Position numbers and translations under genes: made by a program
The notes under the pieces: generated by a model
What the model saw: only the letters and a program-made list of their open reading frames with translations
Told to the model about the DNA's origin: nothing
Database searches by the model: none
Shown here: positions 34,448-44,700 of the stretch, piece by piece
Numbering within the stretch: position 1 is the first letter of the stretch
Layout: every line of letters begins with the position of its first letter
NCBI RefSeq assembly: GCF_001427525.1
Contig: NZ_LMGU01000001.1
Location: forward strand, 2,453,405 to 2,517,404
Source of the DNA: Microbacterium sp. Root61
GTDB taxonomy: Bacteria; Actinomycetota; Actinomycetes; Actinomycetales; Microbacteriaceae
Length of the DNA stretch: 64,000 nucleotides
Reading direction: 5' to 3'

Positions 34448-36454
34448 TCAGGCGGCGGCGATGACCGCGAGCACGGCGTCGCCGTAGGCCTCGCGCTTCT
34501 TGGCGCCGATGCCGGTGACCCCGTCGAGCTCCGCGAGCGAGCCGGGCTTGGCCTGAGCGAGCGCGCGCAGCGTGGCATCGCCGAACACGATGTACGCGGG
34601 AACGCCCTGCTCCTTCGCCTGCCCTGCGCGCCACGTGCGGAGCGCTTCGAACAGACCCTGATCTGCGGCATCCAGCGTGTCCGCGGCCGACGACGACCGC
34701 CGCGTGCGCGTGGAACCGCCCCCGCCGCCGCGACCGAGCACGTCCCGCCGCAGCGGGACGGGGGCCTCGCCGCGCAGCACGGCGGCGCTGGCGTCGCTGA
34801 GACCGAGCGTGCCGTACTCGCCCTGTGCCACAAGGATGCCGCGGGCCAGGAGCTGCCGGATGACGCTGCGCCAGTCCTGCTCGGACAGGTCGGCACCGAG
34901 CCCGAAGGTGGACAGCCGGTCGTGACCCTGCTGGGTCATCCGGTCGGTGCGGCTGCCGCGGAGGATGTCGATGAGGTGCCCGGCGCCGAACGACTGGCCG
35001 CGCTCACGCTGCAGGCGCACGATCGTGGACAGCAGCTTCTGCGCCGGCACGAGTCCGTCCCAGGTCTCGGGCGGCGTCAGACACGTGTCGCAGTTGCCGC
35101 ACGGGGCGGATGCCTCGCCGAAGTAGGCGAGCAGGTTCTGGCGGCGGCATCCGACCGTCTCGCACAGGGCGAGCATCGCGTCGAGGTGCTGGCCGAGGCG
35201 CATCTTGTACGACCGGTCGCCGGGGCTCTTGTCGATCAGTCGGCGCTGCTGCACGACGTCGCCGAGGCCGTACGCCATCCAGGCCACGGCGGGCTCGCCG
35301 TCGCGGCCGGCGCGGCCGGTCTCCTGGTAGTAGCCCTCGACCGACTTGGGCAGATCGACGTGCGCCACGAACCGGACGTCGGGCTTGTCGATGCCCATGC
35401 CGAACGCGATCGTGGCGACCATGACGACGCCGTCCTCGCGCAGGAACCGCGACTGGTTGCGGGCCCGGATGGAGGCGTCGAGTCCTGCGTGGTACGGCAG
35501 CGCGTCGATGCCCTGCGTCCGCAGATACTCGGCGGTCTGCTCCACGGTCTTGCGGCTGAGCGCGTAGACGATGCCCGCGGATCCGGCCTCCTGCGAGCGG
35601 ATGAAGGACACGAGCTGGCGTCGCGGATCGACCTTCGGCTCGATGCGGTACTGGATGTTCGGGCGGTCGAAGCTCGCCACGAAGTGCGCGGCCGAGTCGA
35701 GGCGCAGGCGTTCCGCGATCTCACGGTGCGTCTCATGCGTCGCCGTCGCCGTGAGGGCCATGCGCGGGACGCCGGGGAACAGATCGGCGAGCCCGCCGAG
35801 GGTGAGGTAGTCGGGCCGGAAGTCGTGGCCCCACTGCGAGACGCAGTGCGCCTCGTCGATGGCGATGACGCTGAGTGAGCCGCGCTGCAGCAGCGACGCG
35901 GTCGCGGCGGAGGAGAGCCGCTCGGGGGCGACGTAGATGAGGTCGAGCTGGCCGGTCAGGTAGGCCTGCTCGACGCGGGCGCGCTCCTGCGCATCCTGCG
36001 TCGAGTTGAGGTACGCCGCGCGCACGCCGTTGGCGAGGAGCGCATCGACCTGGTCGTGCATCAGCGCGATCAGCGGGCTGATGACCAGCCCGGTGCCCTC
36101 GCGCACGAGCGCGGGCACCTGGAACGTCACACTCTTGCCGCCGCCGGTGGGCATCAGGACGATCGCGTCGCCGCCGCCGATGACATGGTCGACGATCGCG
36201 GCCTGGTCGCCGCGGAACGCGTCGTATCCGTAGACCGTGTGCAGCGCCTCGCCGGCGGTCGCGTAGCGGGCGGGCGTGGCGGCGAGCGGTGCCGCGGGCG
36301 GAGGGGCGAACGAAGCGGATGCCGCTGCCTCACGGGCCGACGGTGGTGCCCAGGCGTCCTCCGGCGGTGGCGCCCATTCGTCGTCGGGCGGCAGGTACTC
36401 GTCAGGGTTCCACGCGACGTCGGCGTAGGGGTCGGCCGGAGTCGCTGTAGTCAC
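34448..36454 (-). CDS. recQ: ATP-dependent DNA helicase RecQ
   Basis: 668 residues. A Pro/Asp/Trp-rich extension (about 1-60) precedes the helicase core: Walker A MPTGGGKSVTFQVPAL, DEAH box IDEAHCVSQWGHDFRPDYL with the RecQ aromatic loop, and the C-terminal motif QETGRAGRDG. The zinc-binding domain has four Cys (CRRQNLLAYFGE, CGNCDTC), then winged helix and an HRDC domain at the end. It unwinds DNA 3'-5' in repair and fork restart. GTG start with GGAGG close upstream. The N-terminal extension is unusual compared with E. coli RecQ. Confidence 0.96.
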   Translation of the reverse strand: MTTATPADPYADVAWNPDEYLPPDDEWAPPPEDAWAPPSAREAAASASFAPPPAAPLAATPARYATAGEALHTVYGYDAFRGDQAAIVDHVIGGGDAIVLMPTGGGKSVTFQVPALVREGTGLVISPLIALMHDQVDALLANGVRAAYLNSTQDAQERARVEQAYLTGQLDLIYVAPERLSSAATASLLQRGSLSVIAIDEAHCVSQWGHDFRPDYLTLGGLADLFPGVPRMALTATATHETHREIAERLRLDSAAHFVASFDRPNIQYRIEPKVDPRRQLVSFIRSQEAGSAGIVYALSRKTVEQTAEYLRTQGIDALPYHAGLDASIRARNQSRFLREDGVVMVATIAFGMGIDKPDVRFVAHVDLPKSVEGYYQETGRAGRDGEPAVAWMAYGLGDVVQQRRLIDKSPGDRSYKMRLGQHLDAMLALCETVGCRRQNLLAYFGEASAPCGNCDTCLTPPETWDGLVPAQKLLSTIVRLQRERGQSFGAGHLIDILRGSRTDRMTQQGHDRLSTFGLGADLSEQDWRSVIRQLLARGILVAQGEYGTLGLSDASAAVLRGEAPVPLRRDVLGRGGGGGSTRTRRSSSAADTLDAADQGLFEALRTWRAGQAKEQGVPAYIVFGDATLRALAQAKPGSLAELDGVTGIGAKKREAYGDAVLAVIAAA

Positions 36455-36514
36455 CCCTCCAGGGTATCCGCGACCGCCGACGTACCCGGCCGACCGGGAA
36501 TCACGAAGCCGTCA

Positions 36515-36636
36515 CCGTCGCAGACGGTTCACGATTCAGTCTCCCGTCGAAGGCGCGGTCCGAATCACCGCTGAATCGCGGTCACGCGGCATCGCGGCGG
36601 ACACGCCAAGACTGAACTGCGAACCGTGCGGCGTCG
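36515..36636. repeat. Nested palindrome, element C
   Basis: In the 233-bp gap between DUF1684 and recQ. The outer arms (36524-36542 with 36609-36627) pair at 16 of 19 positions and extend outward through CCGTCGC/GCGTCGG. Middle arms near 36550-36561 and 36598-36607 (GGCGCGGTCCG with CGGACACGCC) and an inner ACCGC/GCGGT loop pair inside. The nested layout is like family A, but the sequence is unrelated. Confidence 0.65.
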
Positions 36637-36687
36637 GAGACGCTGGGGCGGTCGGCGCGAGCGGGGGCGACCCAGCACCGCGGCAGG

Positions 36688-37434
36688 CTAGAGGGTGAAG
36701 CCCTCGGCGTACCGGACCCGCTTCTCGCCGGCACGCACGGGGAAGCCGAGGCGGTTCTGAAGCGGCGGGAGGGGGCAGTTCATCTGGTTGGAGAACCCGC
36801 ACGGCGGGACGATCGCGCGGTTGAAGTCGATGACGACGGGCTGACCCTCGCCGATGGCCTCCGTGGCGGGCCGCTCGAGGAACAGGAACCGTCCGGCGCC
36901 GTAGGTCTCGGAGCCGTTGGTCGGATCGCCGAAGACGAGCTGCAGCAGCGCCCGCTCGCCGTCGGTCGTGTCGAGCGCAGCGAGGCGGTACTCCCGGCCC
37001 TCCCACGTGAAGACGAGGTCGCCGGAGACGATGTGCTCGCGCGTGCCGCCGGCATCCTTCAGATGTTCGAAGGGCACGACGCGCTCCTCGTCCACCAGCT
37101 CGAAATGCCCCTCGACGACGAGGTCGGGGTCGTAGTCGTACGACTCGATCTCTTCGAACGCGGCCCGGGCCGGGGCATCCGCTCGCCAGATCCGGTAGCC
37201 GTGCTGCGGCTCGCCCGTGTCGATGTCAGTGCGGGTCAGCCGGGTCAGGACGGCGTCCTCGGGGTGGCCGCTGCGCGCCTCGCTGTCGTCGACCGGCGGG
37301 ACTCCGGACCCCGACCACTGCGTCAGCACCAGCGACAGTGAGCCGAGCGGCCCCGTCACGGAGGCACGACGGCTCTCGTTCCAGTCGGTCCACTCCGCGA
37401 TCGCATCCACAGGTGTTGCAACGTCACTCGTCAT
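36688..37434 (-). CDS. DUF1684 family protein
   Basis: 248 residues, soluble, no signal peptide. The DUF1684 C-terminal signature is present: VVIDFNRAIVPPCGFSNQMN, then CPLPPLQNRLGFPVRAGEKR. The function of this family is unknown; Cys residues in the conserved PPCGF and NCPLPP motifs are nearly invariant. No SD is obvious before the ATG. It is downstream of repeat elements D1 and D2, which lie in its 5' region. Confidence 0.88.
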   Translation of the reverse strand: MTSDVATPVDAIAEWTDWNESRRASVTGPLGSLSLVLTQWSGSGVPPVDDSEARSGHPEDAVLTRLTRTDIDTGEPQHGYRIWRADAPARAAFEEIESYDYDPDLVVEGHFELVDEERVVPFEHLKDAGGTREHIVSGDLVFTWEGREYRLAALDTTDGERALLQLVFGDPTNGSETYGAGRFLFLERPATEAIGEGQPVVIDFNRAIVPPCGFSNQMNCPLPPLQNRLGFPVRAGEKRVRYAEGFTL

Positions 37435-37521
37435 GGATGTATTCGATCACCGCGCCGCGCGGCCGCGAAATCGTGTGGCCGCGTGTGTCGTCCCAGCCCG
37501 CGGGCAGCCGATTCCTCCACG

Positions 37522-37612
37522 CGCAACGTCGGAGATCGCCACAACCTCGGTGAAAAGAACCCCGGACCGGTCGAAGAACCGCAGATCTCCGACAATGTGG
37601 CGCACGGGCCGC
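37522..37612. repeat. Repeat element D, copy 1
   Basis: A palindromic element with core arms GTCGGAGATC (37528-37537) and GATCTCCGAC (37584-37593), 10 bp perfect, extended imperfectly into GCGC/GCGC flanks. It is the first of two direct copies with a 117-bp period in the 312-bp gap between the DUF3516 helicase and DUF1684. No ORF with conserved third positions spans it, so it is unlikely to code. Confidence 0.7.
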
Positions 37613-37638
37613 AAGCTCGGTCCGCGACACCCCTCCAC

Positions 37639-37725
37639 CGCAATGTCGGAGATCACCACGACGTCGGCGAAATCGGGCCCGAAGGGGCCGACGAACGGAG
37701 GCTCTTCGACGTTGTGGCGCACGGC
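37639..37725. repeat. Repeat element D, copy 2
   Basis: The left part is a direct copy of the element at 37522 (consensus CGCAAYGTCGGAGATCRCCA continuing with high identity for another dozen bases). The right arm, GCTCTTCGACGTTGTGGCGC, pairs with the left at fewer positions than in copy 1. The remainder of the gap (37435-37521 and 37726-37746) shows no clear feature. Confidence 0.65.
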
Positions 37726-37746
37726 GGGCCAGACAAGCCCGTCCGA

Positions 37747-40281
37747 CTACAGCCGCAGCACTTCGGTGACGCGCACCACCGCGGTGCCTTCCTCTTCGGA
37801 TGCCGCGAGGTCGACCTCCGCCCGGATGCGCCAGTCGTGGTTGTGGTCGGGGTCGTCGAGGGTCTGCTCGACGCGCCAGATGCCGGGCTCCGACTCGTCG
37901 ATGCTCACCAGCGCGGGGGAACGCGCGGGGCCACCGGTGAGCAGCTCGTCGTGCTCGTCGTAGTACGTGTCCAGGATGGCCGGCCAGTCGACGTCGGGAT
38001 CCAGCTCGGCCAGTTCGTCGTCGCGCTGCCGCGCCGCGAGCTGCACGCGACGGAACAGCTCGTTGCGCACGAGCACCACGAACGCGCGGCGGTTGGTCAG
38101 CACCGACGGCGGTGCGGGCGGCACGACGGGCGCGGTCGGGTCGTCGACCGGGTTGATCAGGCTCTCCCACTCGTCGACCAGGCTCGAGTCGACCTGTCGC
38201 ACCAGCTCACCGAGCCACGCGATCAGGTCGAGCAGGTCCTCGGTCTGCGCCTCTGCCGGAACCGTCTGACGGATCGCCCGATACGCGTCGCTGAGGTAGC
38301 GCAGCACCAGGCCCTCGCTGCGGGCGAGCTGGTACATCGAGGTGAACTCGGCGAACGACAGCGCCCGCTCGAACATGTCGCGCACCACCGACTTCGGCGA
38401 CAGCGCGAAGTCGCGCACCCACGGCTGGCTCGAGGCGAACACCTCGAACGACTGCTCGAGCAGCTCGGCGAGAGGCTTCGGGTAGGTGACATCCTCGAGC
38501 AGCTCCATGCGCTGGTCGTACTCGATGCCGTCGCGCTTCATCGCGGCGACCGCCTCGCCGCGCGCCATGAACTGCTGCTGCGACAGCACCGGCCGCGGGT
38601 CGTCCAGCGTCGCCTCGATGATGCTGACGACGTCGAGCGCGTAGTGCCCGGTGCCGATGCTCGGCTGCGATCCGGCGGGAGGGGCGGATGCCACGGACCG
38701 CGACTCCTCCGGATCCAGCAGCTCGATCGCGGCGAGCGCGAAGGGCGACAGCGGCTGGTTGAGGGCGAAGTTCGGCTGCAGATCGACGGTGAGACGGATG
38801 CCGCCATCCGGGCCGACCTCGACGACGTCGGCCGCGACGAGCGTGCGGAAGATCGCGAGCGCGCGGCGCGCCAGCTCGTACTTGCGGGGCCGGGGCTCGT
38901 GGTTGTCGAAGACGAGCGACCGGATGTTCGCGAAGACGTCGCCACCCCGGGCGATGACGTTGATCATCATCGCGGCGGTGAGCTGCAGGTGCGGCGTGAG
39001 CGGCTCGGGCTCGGCCGCGACGAGGCGTTCGAACGACGCCTCGCCCCAGTTGACGAAGCCGGCCGGAGCCTTCTTGCGCACGACCTTGCGCAGCTTCTTC
39101 GGGTCGTCCCCGGCCTTGGCCACCGCGGCGGTGTTCTCGATCTCGTGCTCGGGCGCCATCACGACCACGGTGCCGGCGGTGTCGTACCCCGCTCGTCCCG
39201 CACGCCCCGCGATCTGGTGGAACTCGCGGGCGCTGAGCTGCCGCATCCGCTGTCCGTCGTATTTCGAGAGCGCCGTGATCAGCACGGTGCGGATCGGGAC
39301 GTTGATGCCTACGCCGAGCGTGTCGGTGCCGCAGATGACCCGGAGCAACCCCCGCTGTGCGAGCGTCTCGACCAATCGTCGGTAGCGCGGCAGCATGCCC
39401 GCGTGGTGCACGCCGATACCGGCGCGCACGTACCGGGAGAGGGTGCGACCGAACGTGGTGGTGAAGCGGAAGCCGCCGATCGCCTCGGCGATCTCGTCCC
39501 GCTGCGCGCGGGTGACGACCTTGACGGACGAGAGCGCCTGCGCGCGCTCCATGGCCGCGGCCTGCGAGAAGTGCACGACGTAGACGGGCGCCTGCCCGGT
39601 CTCCAGCAGCTCCTCGACGGTCTCGTGGATCTGGGTGCGGGCGTAGGAGAAGTGCAGCGGCACGGGACGCTCGACTCCTGTGATGCGGGCGGTCGGCCGC
39701 CCGGTGCGCCGCACGAGGTCGTCGGCGATCTCGGTGACGTCGCCGAGCGTCGCCGACATCAGCACGAACTGCGCGCGGGGCAGGAGCAGCAGGGGCACCT
39801 GCCAGGCCCACCCCCGGTCGGGGTCGCCGTAGTAGTGGAACTCGTCCATCACGACCTGGTCGGCGTCGGTGTCGGCGCCGTGGCGCAGGGCCTGGTTCGC
39901 GAGGATCTCGGCGGTGCAGCAGATGATCGAGGCATCCGGGTTCACCGACGAGTCGCCGGTGACCATCCCCACGTTCGCCGCTCCGAAGATCTCGACCAGC
40001 GCGAAGAACTTCTCGCTCACGAGCGCCTTGATCGGTGCCGTGTAATAGGTCTTCCCGCCGCGGGCGAGGCACGCCAGGTGCGCGGCGACGGCGACCAGCG
40101 ACTTGCCGGTGCCGGTCGGGGTGGAAAGGATGACGTTCGCACCCGAGACCAGCTCGATGATCGCCTCGTCCTGCGCGGGATACAGCGTCAGGCCGCGCCC
40201 GGAGGCCCACTGGACGAACCCCTCGTAGACCGCATCGGGGTCGGACCCGCGCGGCACGAGGTCGAGGAGAGCGTCGGGCAT
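37747..40281 (-). CDS. DUF3516 Ski2/Mtr4-like DEAD/DExH RNA helicase
   Basis: 844 residues from MPDALLDLVPRG; an ATG 18 nt earlier (40299) is an alternative. Helicase core: Walker A STPTGTGKSLVAVAAH, DExH box VMDEFHYYGDPDRGWAWQ (DEFH), SAT, and motif VI QIAGRAGRAGYDTAG. The C-terminal 350 residues are the DUF3516 region typical of actinobacteria. This group resembles Ski2/Mtr4 exosome helicases and probably unwinds structured RNA. The adjacent palindromes are unrelated to its coding sequence. The C-terminus is acidic. Confidence 0.92.
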   Translation of the reverse strand: MPDALLDLVPRGSDPDAVYEGFVQWASGRGLTLYPAQDEAIIELVSGANVILSTPTGTGKSLVAVAAHLACLARGGKTYYTAPIKALVSEKFFALVEIFGAANVGMVTGDSSVNPDASIICCTAEILANQALRHGADTDADQVVMDEFHYYGDPDRGWAWQVPLLLLPRAQFVLMSATLGDVTEIADDLVRRTGRPTARITGVERPVPLHFSYARTQIHETVEELLETGQAPVYVVHFSQAAAMERAQALSSVKVVTRAQRDEIAEAIGGFRFTTTFGRTLSRYVRAGIGVHHAGMLPRYRRLVETLAQRGLLRVICGTDTLGVGINVPIRTVLITALSKYDGQRMRQLSAREFHQIAGRAGRAGYDTAGTVVVMAPEHEIENTAAVAKAGDDPKKLRKVVRKKAPAGFVNWGEASFERLVAAEPEPLTPHLQLTAAMMINVIARGGDVFANIRSLVFDNHEPRPRKYELARRALAIFRTLVAADVVEVGPDGGIRLTVDLQPNFALNQPLSPFALAAIELLDPEESRSVASAPPAGSQPSIGTGHYALDVVSIIEATLDDPRPVLSQQQFMARGEAVAAMKRDGIEYDQRMELLEDVTYPKPLAELLEQSFEVFASSQPWVRDFALSPKSVVRDMFERALSFAEFTSMYQLARSEGLVLRYLSDAYRAIRQTVPAEAQTEDLLDLIAWLGELVRQVDSSLVDEWESLINPVDDPTAPVVPPAPPSVLTNRRAFVVLVRNELFRRVQLAARQRDDELAELDPDVDWPAILDTYYDEHDELLTGGPARSPALVSIDESEPGIWRVEQTLDDPDHNHDWRIRAEVDLAASEEEGTAVVRVTEVLRL

Positions 40282-40423
40282 CTCCCGAGTCTGCCTCATC
40301 CACCTGGGCTGCACCCCCGCCAGCCCGGTTGCGCTCCGCTCGCCTAGGCCGCGCCCGCACCCCCGACCGTGGCGGAACACCCCGGCCGCGCCGTACGTTG
40401 GAGTTCACGACGAGAGGAAGACC

Positions 40424-40744
40424 GTGACCGATATCAGCGACGTGCTCACCGTGACCCGCAATGACGAGGCCGGACGCTACGAGATCCACGTGGGCGAGGT
40501 GCTCGGCGGATTCACCGAGTTCGTGCCCGACGCGCGCGGCCGACTCGTCTTCCCGCACACCGAGGTCGATCCTGCGTTCAAAGGCAAGGGGCTGGCCTCC
40601 GTCCTGGTCTCGCAGGCGATGACGGATGTCGCATCTCGCGGCGAGACCGTCGTTCCGCAGTGCCCGTTCGTGGTCCGCTACCTGCGTGAGAACGACGTTC
40701 CGGGCCTCACCATCGACTGGCCGTCGGGAGGCGGCGGGGTATGA
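40424..40744 (+). CDS. GNAT-like N-acetyltransferase (YjdJ type)
   Basis: 106 residues, GTG start with GAGAGGAAG upstream. The small single-domain GNAT of the YidJ/YjdJ type: FVFPHTEVDP-like strand (LVFPHTEVDPAFKGKGLASV), then LVSQAMTDVASRGETVVPQC and VRYLREN. The acetyl-CoA loop is GKGLAS. The substrate is unknown. The stop overlaps the pirin ATG, so the two are translationally coupled. A TACGTT box 24 nt upstream of the start could be the -10. Confidence 0.88.
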   Translation: MTDISDVLTVTRNDEAGRYEIHVGEVLGGFTEFVPDARGRLVFPHTEVDPAFKGKGLASVLVSQAMTDVASRGETVVPQCPFVVRYLRENDVPGLTIDWPSGGGGV

Positions 40745-41715
40745 GCCGCTTCGACGTGGACGCCGAGGCCATCGCCGAGGCGACCGCGCCCTGCGACGGC
40801 CCACGGGCGCTGCTGCTGGAATCGCGTGCGGTGCCGCTGGGCGGCGTACGCGGCATGGAGGTGCATCGCGCGCTGCCGCAGCGCGACCTGCCGATGGTCG
40901 GGGCGTGGTGCTTCCTGGACCGCTTCGGCCCGCAGGTCACCCGCATGCGCGTCGAACCGCACCCGCACATCGGGTTGCAGACCGTGACCTGGCCGTTCGT
41001 CGGCGAGGTTCGGCACCGCGACACGGTCGGCAGCGACGTGGTGGTGCGACGGGGCGCTCTCAACCTGATGACCAGCGGAGCCGGGATCGCGCACTCCGAG
41101 TACTCGGTCGGGGAAGAGGCCGCCGCCCTGGACGCGCTCCAGCTCTGGGTCGCCCTCCCCGAATCCCGCCGCCACGGCGCGCCCGCGTTCGAGCGGCACG
41201 AGTCGCTGCCGACCCTCGCGCTCGACCCGGTGCGCGGCGAACCCGGCACCGCGACGGTCGTGATGGGCGAGCTCGGCGACGTGCACTCGCCCGCGACGGC
41301 GTACACGCCGATCGTCGGGGCTGAGGTGCACGTGCCCGCCGGCTCGCGCGTGCGCATCCCGCTGCGCGCGGACTGGGAGTATGCGCTCGCAGGGGTGGAC
41401 GGCGTGGTCGTCATCGAGACGGTCGCATCCGTCGATGCGGCGCACCTGCTCTACCTCGGCACCGGACGCACCACGATCGAGCTCGAGAGCAGCGACGGCG
41501 CCACGGTGTTCCTGCTCGGCGGCGAGCCGTTCGAGGACGAGATCGTGATGTGGTGGAACTTCGTCGCACGCTCGCACGAGGAGATCGTCGAGGCGCGCGA
41601 CGCCTGGGAGGCCGGCTCAGCCCGATTCGGGCGCGTGGTCGGCCACGGCGACGAGCGTATCCCCGCCCCGCCCCTGCCGCACGTACGCCTGACGCGTCGC
41701 CGCCGCCGCGTCTGA
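40741..41715 (+). CDS. Pirin-family bicupin protein
   Basis: 324 residues. The N-terminal cupin has the metal-binding set PHPHIGLQTVTWPFVGEVRH and the following TSGAGIAHSEYS. The C-terminal cupin is less conserved. Pirins are iron-binding proteins with quercetinase or redox-sensor roles; the partner here is unknown. Coupled to the upstream acetyltransferase (ATGA overlap). Ends before a strong terminator. Confidence 0.93.
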   Translation: MSRFDVDAEAIAEATAPCDGPRALLLESRAVPLGGVRGMEVHRALPQRDLPMVGAWCFLDRFGPQVTRMRVEPHPHIGLQTVTWPFVGEVRHRDTVGSDVVVRRGALNLMTSGAGIAHSEYSVGEEAAALDALQLWVALPESRRHGAPAFERHESLPTLALDPVRGEPGTATVVMGELGDVHSPATAYTPIVGAEVHVPAGSRVRIPLRADWEYALAGVDGVVVIETVASVDAAHLLYLGTGRTTIELESSDGATVFLLGGEPFEDEIVMWWNFVARSHEEIVEARDAWEAGSARFGRVVGHGDERIPAPPLPHVRLTRRRRRV

Positions 41716-41730
41716 ATCGCGCAGGACGAA

Positions 41731-41755
41731 GGGGCCCGGGCTAGGCCCGAGCCCC
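41731..41755. terminator. Bidirectional terminator between pirin and subtilase genes
   Basis: GGGGCCCGGGC and GCCCGAGCCCC pair at 10 of 11 positions around a 3-nt loop. It is 15 bp after the pirin stop and 11 bp after the subtilase stop, so it can serve both convergent transcripts. Confidence 0.8.
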
Positions 41756-41766
41756 TCCGTGTCACA

Positions 41767-44700
41767 TCACTTCAGGACGAGGAACCCGGAGAGTCCGGTG
41801 GACCCCTCCACCGTCGCGCTACCCGCGTACTGGGCGATCACGACATGGATCCCACGGTTCTGCTTGGGCAGGTTGAAGGTGACCGCGCCACCCGCGAGGG
41901 TGCCGGTGTACTTCTTCGAGTCGACCCAGACTGTGACCGCACCCTCGGCCGGCGCCCCACCCGACGGTGTAACTGCGACCGTCACGGCGTAGCTGTCCGA
42001 CGTCTTGCCGACGTAGCGGTTCATCGTCACCTTGGTGTTCGAGCTGAAGGCGACGAACACCTCGTTGCTCACCGCCGAGCCGGTGTTGATGTTTCCCGCC
42101 TGCGTGGCGGTGACCCGGGCTGACAGCGTCGCTCCGATGTCGGCCTTGGTGACCTTGTACCGGTTGGTGGTGGCACCGTCGATCGGAGCCCCGTTGCGAA
42201 GCCACTGGTAGGTGAGGGCCACATCCTTCGGCTCCCACTTTCCGTCCGACACCTTGAGGGTCGATCCGACCTTCGGGGTTCCGGTCAGCTTCGGCGCCGT
42301 GGTGGCCACCGGTGCCGCAGCACCCGCGTCGACCTGGAGAACCGTCCGCACCGCCGAGTCGCCGTACTGCACGACGCCGAGGTAGCTGGTGTCGGGCTGC
42401 AGACCGGTCCACGACAGCGAGTACGTCGCCTGCTGGCCGAACGTCACCGGCAGCGGGTTCGGCGTCGCCGTGAGCGAGCCGGCACCACCCGGGGCGACGA
42501 TCGCCGAGGTCAGGTCCCACGTCATGGGCTGGGTCGTGAGGTACATGTTCGTGACGACCATGTACCAGCCCGGCGTCGGGTCATCCAGCGACACCTCTTC
42601 ATCGGCCGAACCGGTGGCCGATGTCCAGCGCTGGTAGTAGCGCGTGTCGGTCGGGCTCACGATGCGGTAGACGAACAGGTCGAGGTCGGCGCCGGTGTCA
42701 TCCGACGAGTCCAGCGACCAGCGGGCGAGCGAGCTGTCCGCGGGCACCTCCTGGATCCACGACACGTCGCCGTTCGCGTTGCCCGAGTCCTGGTCACCGG
42801 AGTGGCCGGGCACCGCGTGGGCGGGATCGGTCAGCAGATCGATGGGCGCGAGGCCCGTCAGGCCGAGGGCGAGCTGACCGTCCACACCGGAGTCGATGGT
42901 CACGTCGGTGCTGCCGGTGATGCCCTCGCCGAGGACGTTCTTCGGGGCATCCGCCGTCACGGGCTGCACGGCCAGCGGGGAACGCACGACCTTGCCGTTG
43001 TCACCGGTCCAGGTGAGGAAGCCGGTGGCCCACTCCTCGACCGGAGCCGACGAGTTCTGGAACGTGACCGTGAACGACTTCTGCTCGCCTGCGGCACCGA
43101 AGCTCAGCGTCGCCGGCGAGACCGTGGTGGTGACACCGGGGATCGACGCGGATGCCTGGTAGGTGCCCGGACCGGTCGCCGTGACCGTGCGCGTGACCGT
43201 CTGCGCCTTGGACAGCGTGCCGATCGCGATCGAGGCGAGGTTGAGGTCGCTCGCATCGATGGCCGGCACGCCGAGGTCGGCGAGCCCGACACCCTTCAGG
43301 TACGCGGCCCAGTCGGTGGGACCGTTGTTGTACACGAGCCCGGCGTCGAGGTACTTCTTGGGGTCGACGTGACCGGCACCCTGCGAGAACGGGTCGGTGA
43401 AGGCCGAGCCATCCGAGTTGACCGTGTCGTACGCGGTCGTCATCAGGGCCGACTTGACCTCACCGGGTGTCGCATTCGGGTTCTCACCGAGGTACAGCGC
43501 ACCGAGGCCGGCGACGTGCGGGGACGCCATCGAGGTGCCGGAGAGGAACCCGAACGTGGGTGCCGTGCCGGCGGGGTTGTTGGTCGCGGCGAGGATCGCC
43601 ACACCCGGTGCGGCGACGTCCGGCTTGAGGATGTCGCTGCCGTCGGCCAGCATCGGTCCGCGGCTCGAGAAGCCCGCGATCTGCGGCGTGGGCGTCGTGA
43701 CGCCGGTGGTGTTCTCGCCGACCAGGGTAGCCGTGGCGTCCGCGGTGTTGCGCACGTAGTCCAGCAGCGCCGCGCGGTACTGCGCGTCGATGTGGACCGT
43801 CGGGACCACGTGGAAGTCGTTGTCGAGCGAACCCGGCGTGACGTTCACGAGGATCATCGCGGTGCCGCCGGCGTTCTTCACCGTGTCCGACTTCTCGACG
43901 CGGGCGTTGGTGCCGCGATCGCAGACGACGATCTTGCCCGTGGCCTTGGCTGTATCCAGCGTGTCGGGGAAGCACAGTGCGGCGTTCGCCGCCGACGCAC
44001 CCGCCGCAGCGATGTCACCCGAGTAGACGACGGGGCCCGTGACCGTGCCGCCGAAGGGCACCGTCACCGATGCGCCGGCGGCCTTGAGGCCGGACGGCAG
44101 CTCGACGGTTCCCTCGTAGGTCGGGATCGTGGATGCCGCGACCGTGGTGTACCAGGGCGACGCGTGGTCGGCCGTGGAGGCACCGGGGCCGTCGTTGCCG
44201 GCGCTGACCGCGACGAACACACCCGCGACAGCCGCGTTGAAGAACGCGATGTCGTCGGCCGCGAGAGTCGTGGTGGCTGCGCCGCCGCCGATCGAGTAAT
44301 TGATGACGTCGACGCCGTCCGACACGGCCGCGTTGATGGCCGCGATCAGGTCGCTGCCGGCGCAGATGTCGTCGGTGTTGTCGAGGGGGTCGGGGCCGTC
44401 GTAGCAGGCCTTGTACGCCGCGACCTTGGCGGCCGGGGCCACACCCGAGATCGCGCCGAAGTCGACACCGCCCACCGAGGCCGTGACGGCGTTGTTGCCG
44501 GCCGCCGTGCTCGCGGTGTGCGAACCGTGGCCTGCGCCATCACGCGGCGAGAGGATGTCGTACTGGAAGTCGAACCCTGCCGCTGCGGCACCGGTGGAGA
44601 AGAACTGGGCGCCGATGAGCTTGGTCGAGTACGCGTCGTTGCTCCACTGGGCCCCGCTCACACGGTCACTGCGGAACTGCGTCCCGTCGGCCTTGTCGAA

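Noticed and set aside
37431..37746. Small ORFs across element D on both strands
   Set aside because: The two copies translate to related peptides, but base changes are not concentrated in third positions and no SD is present; the DNA palindrome explains the similarity.
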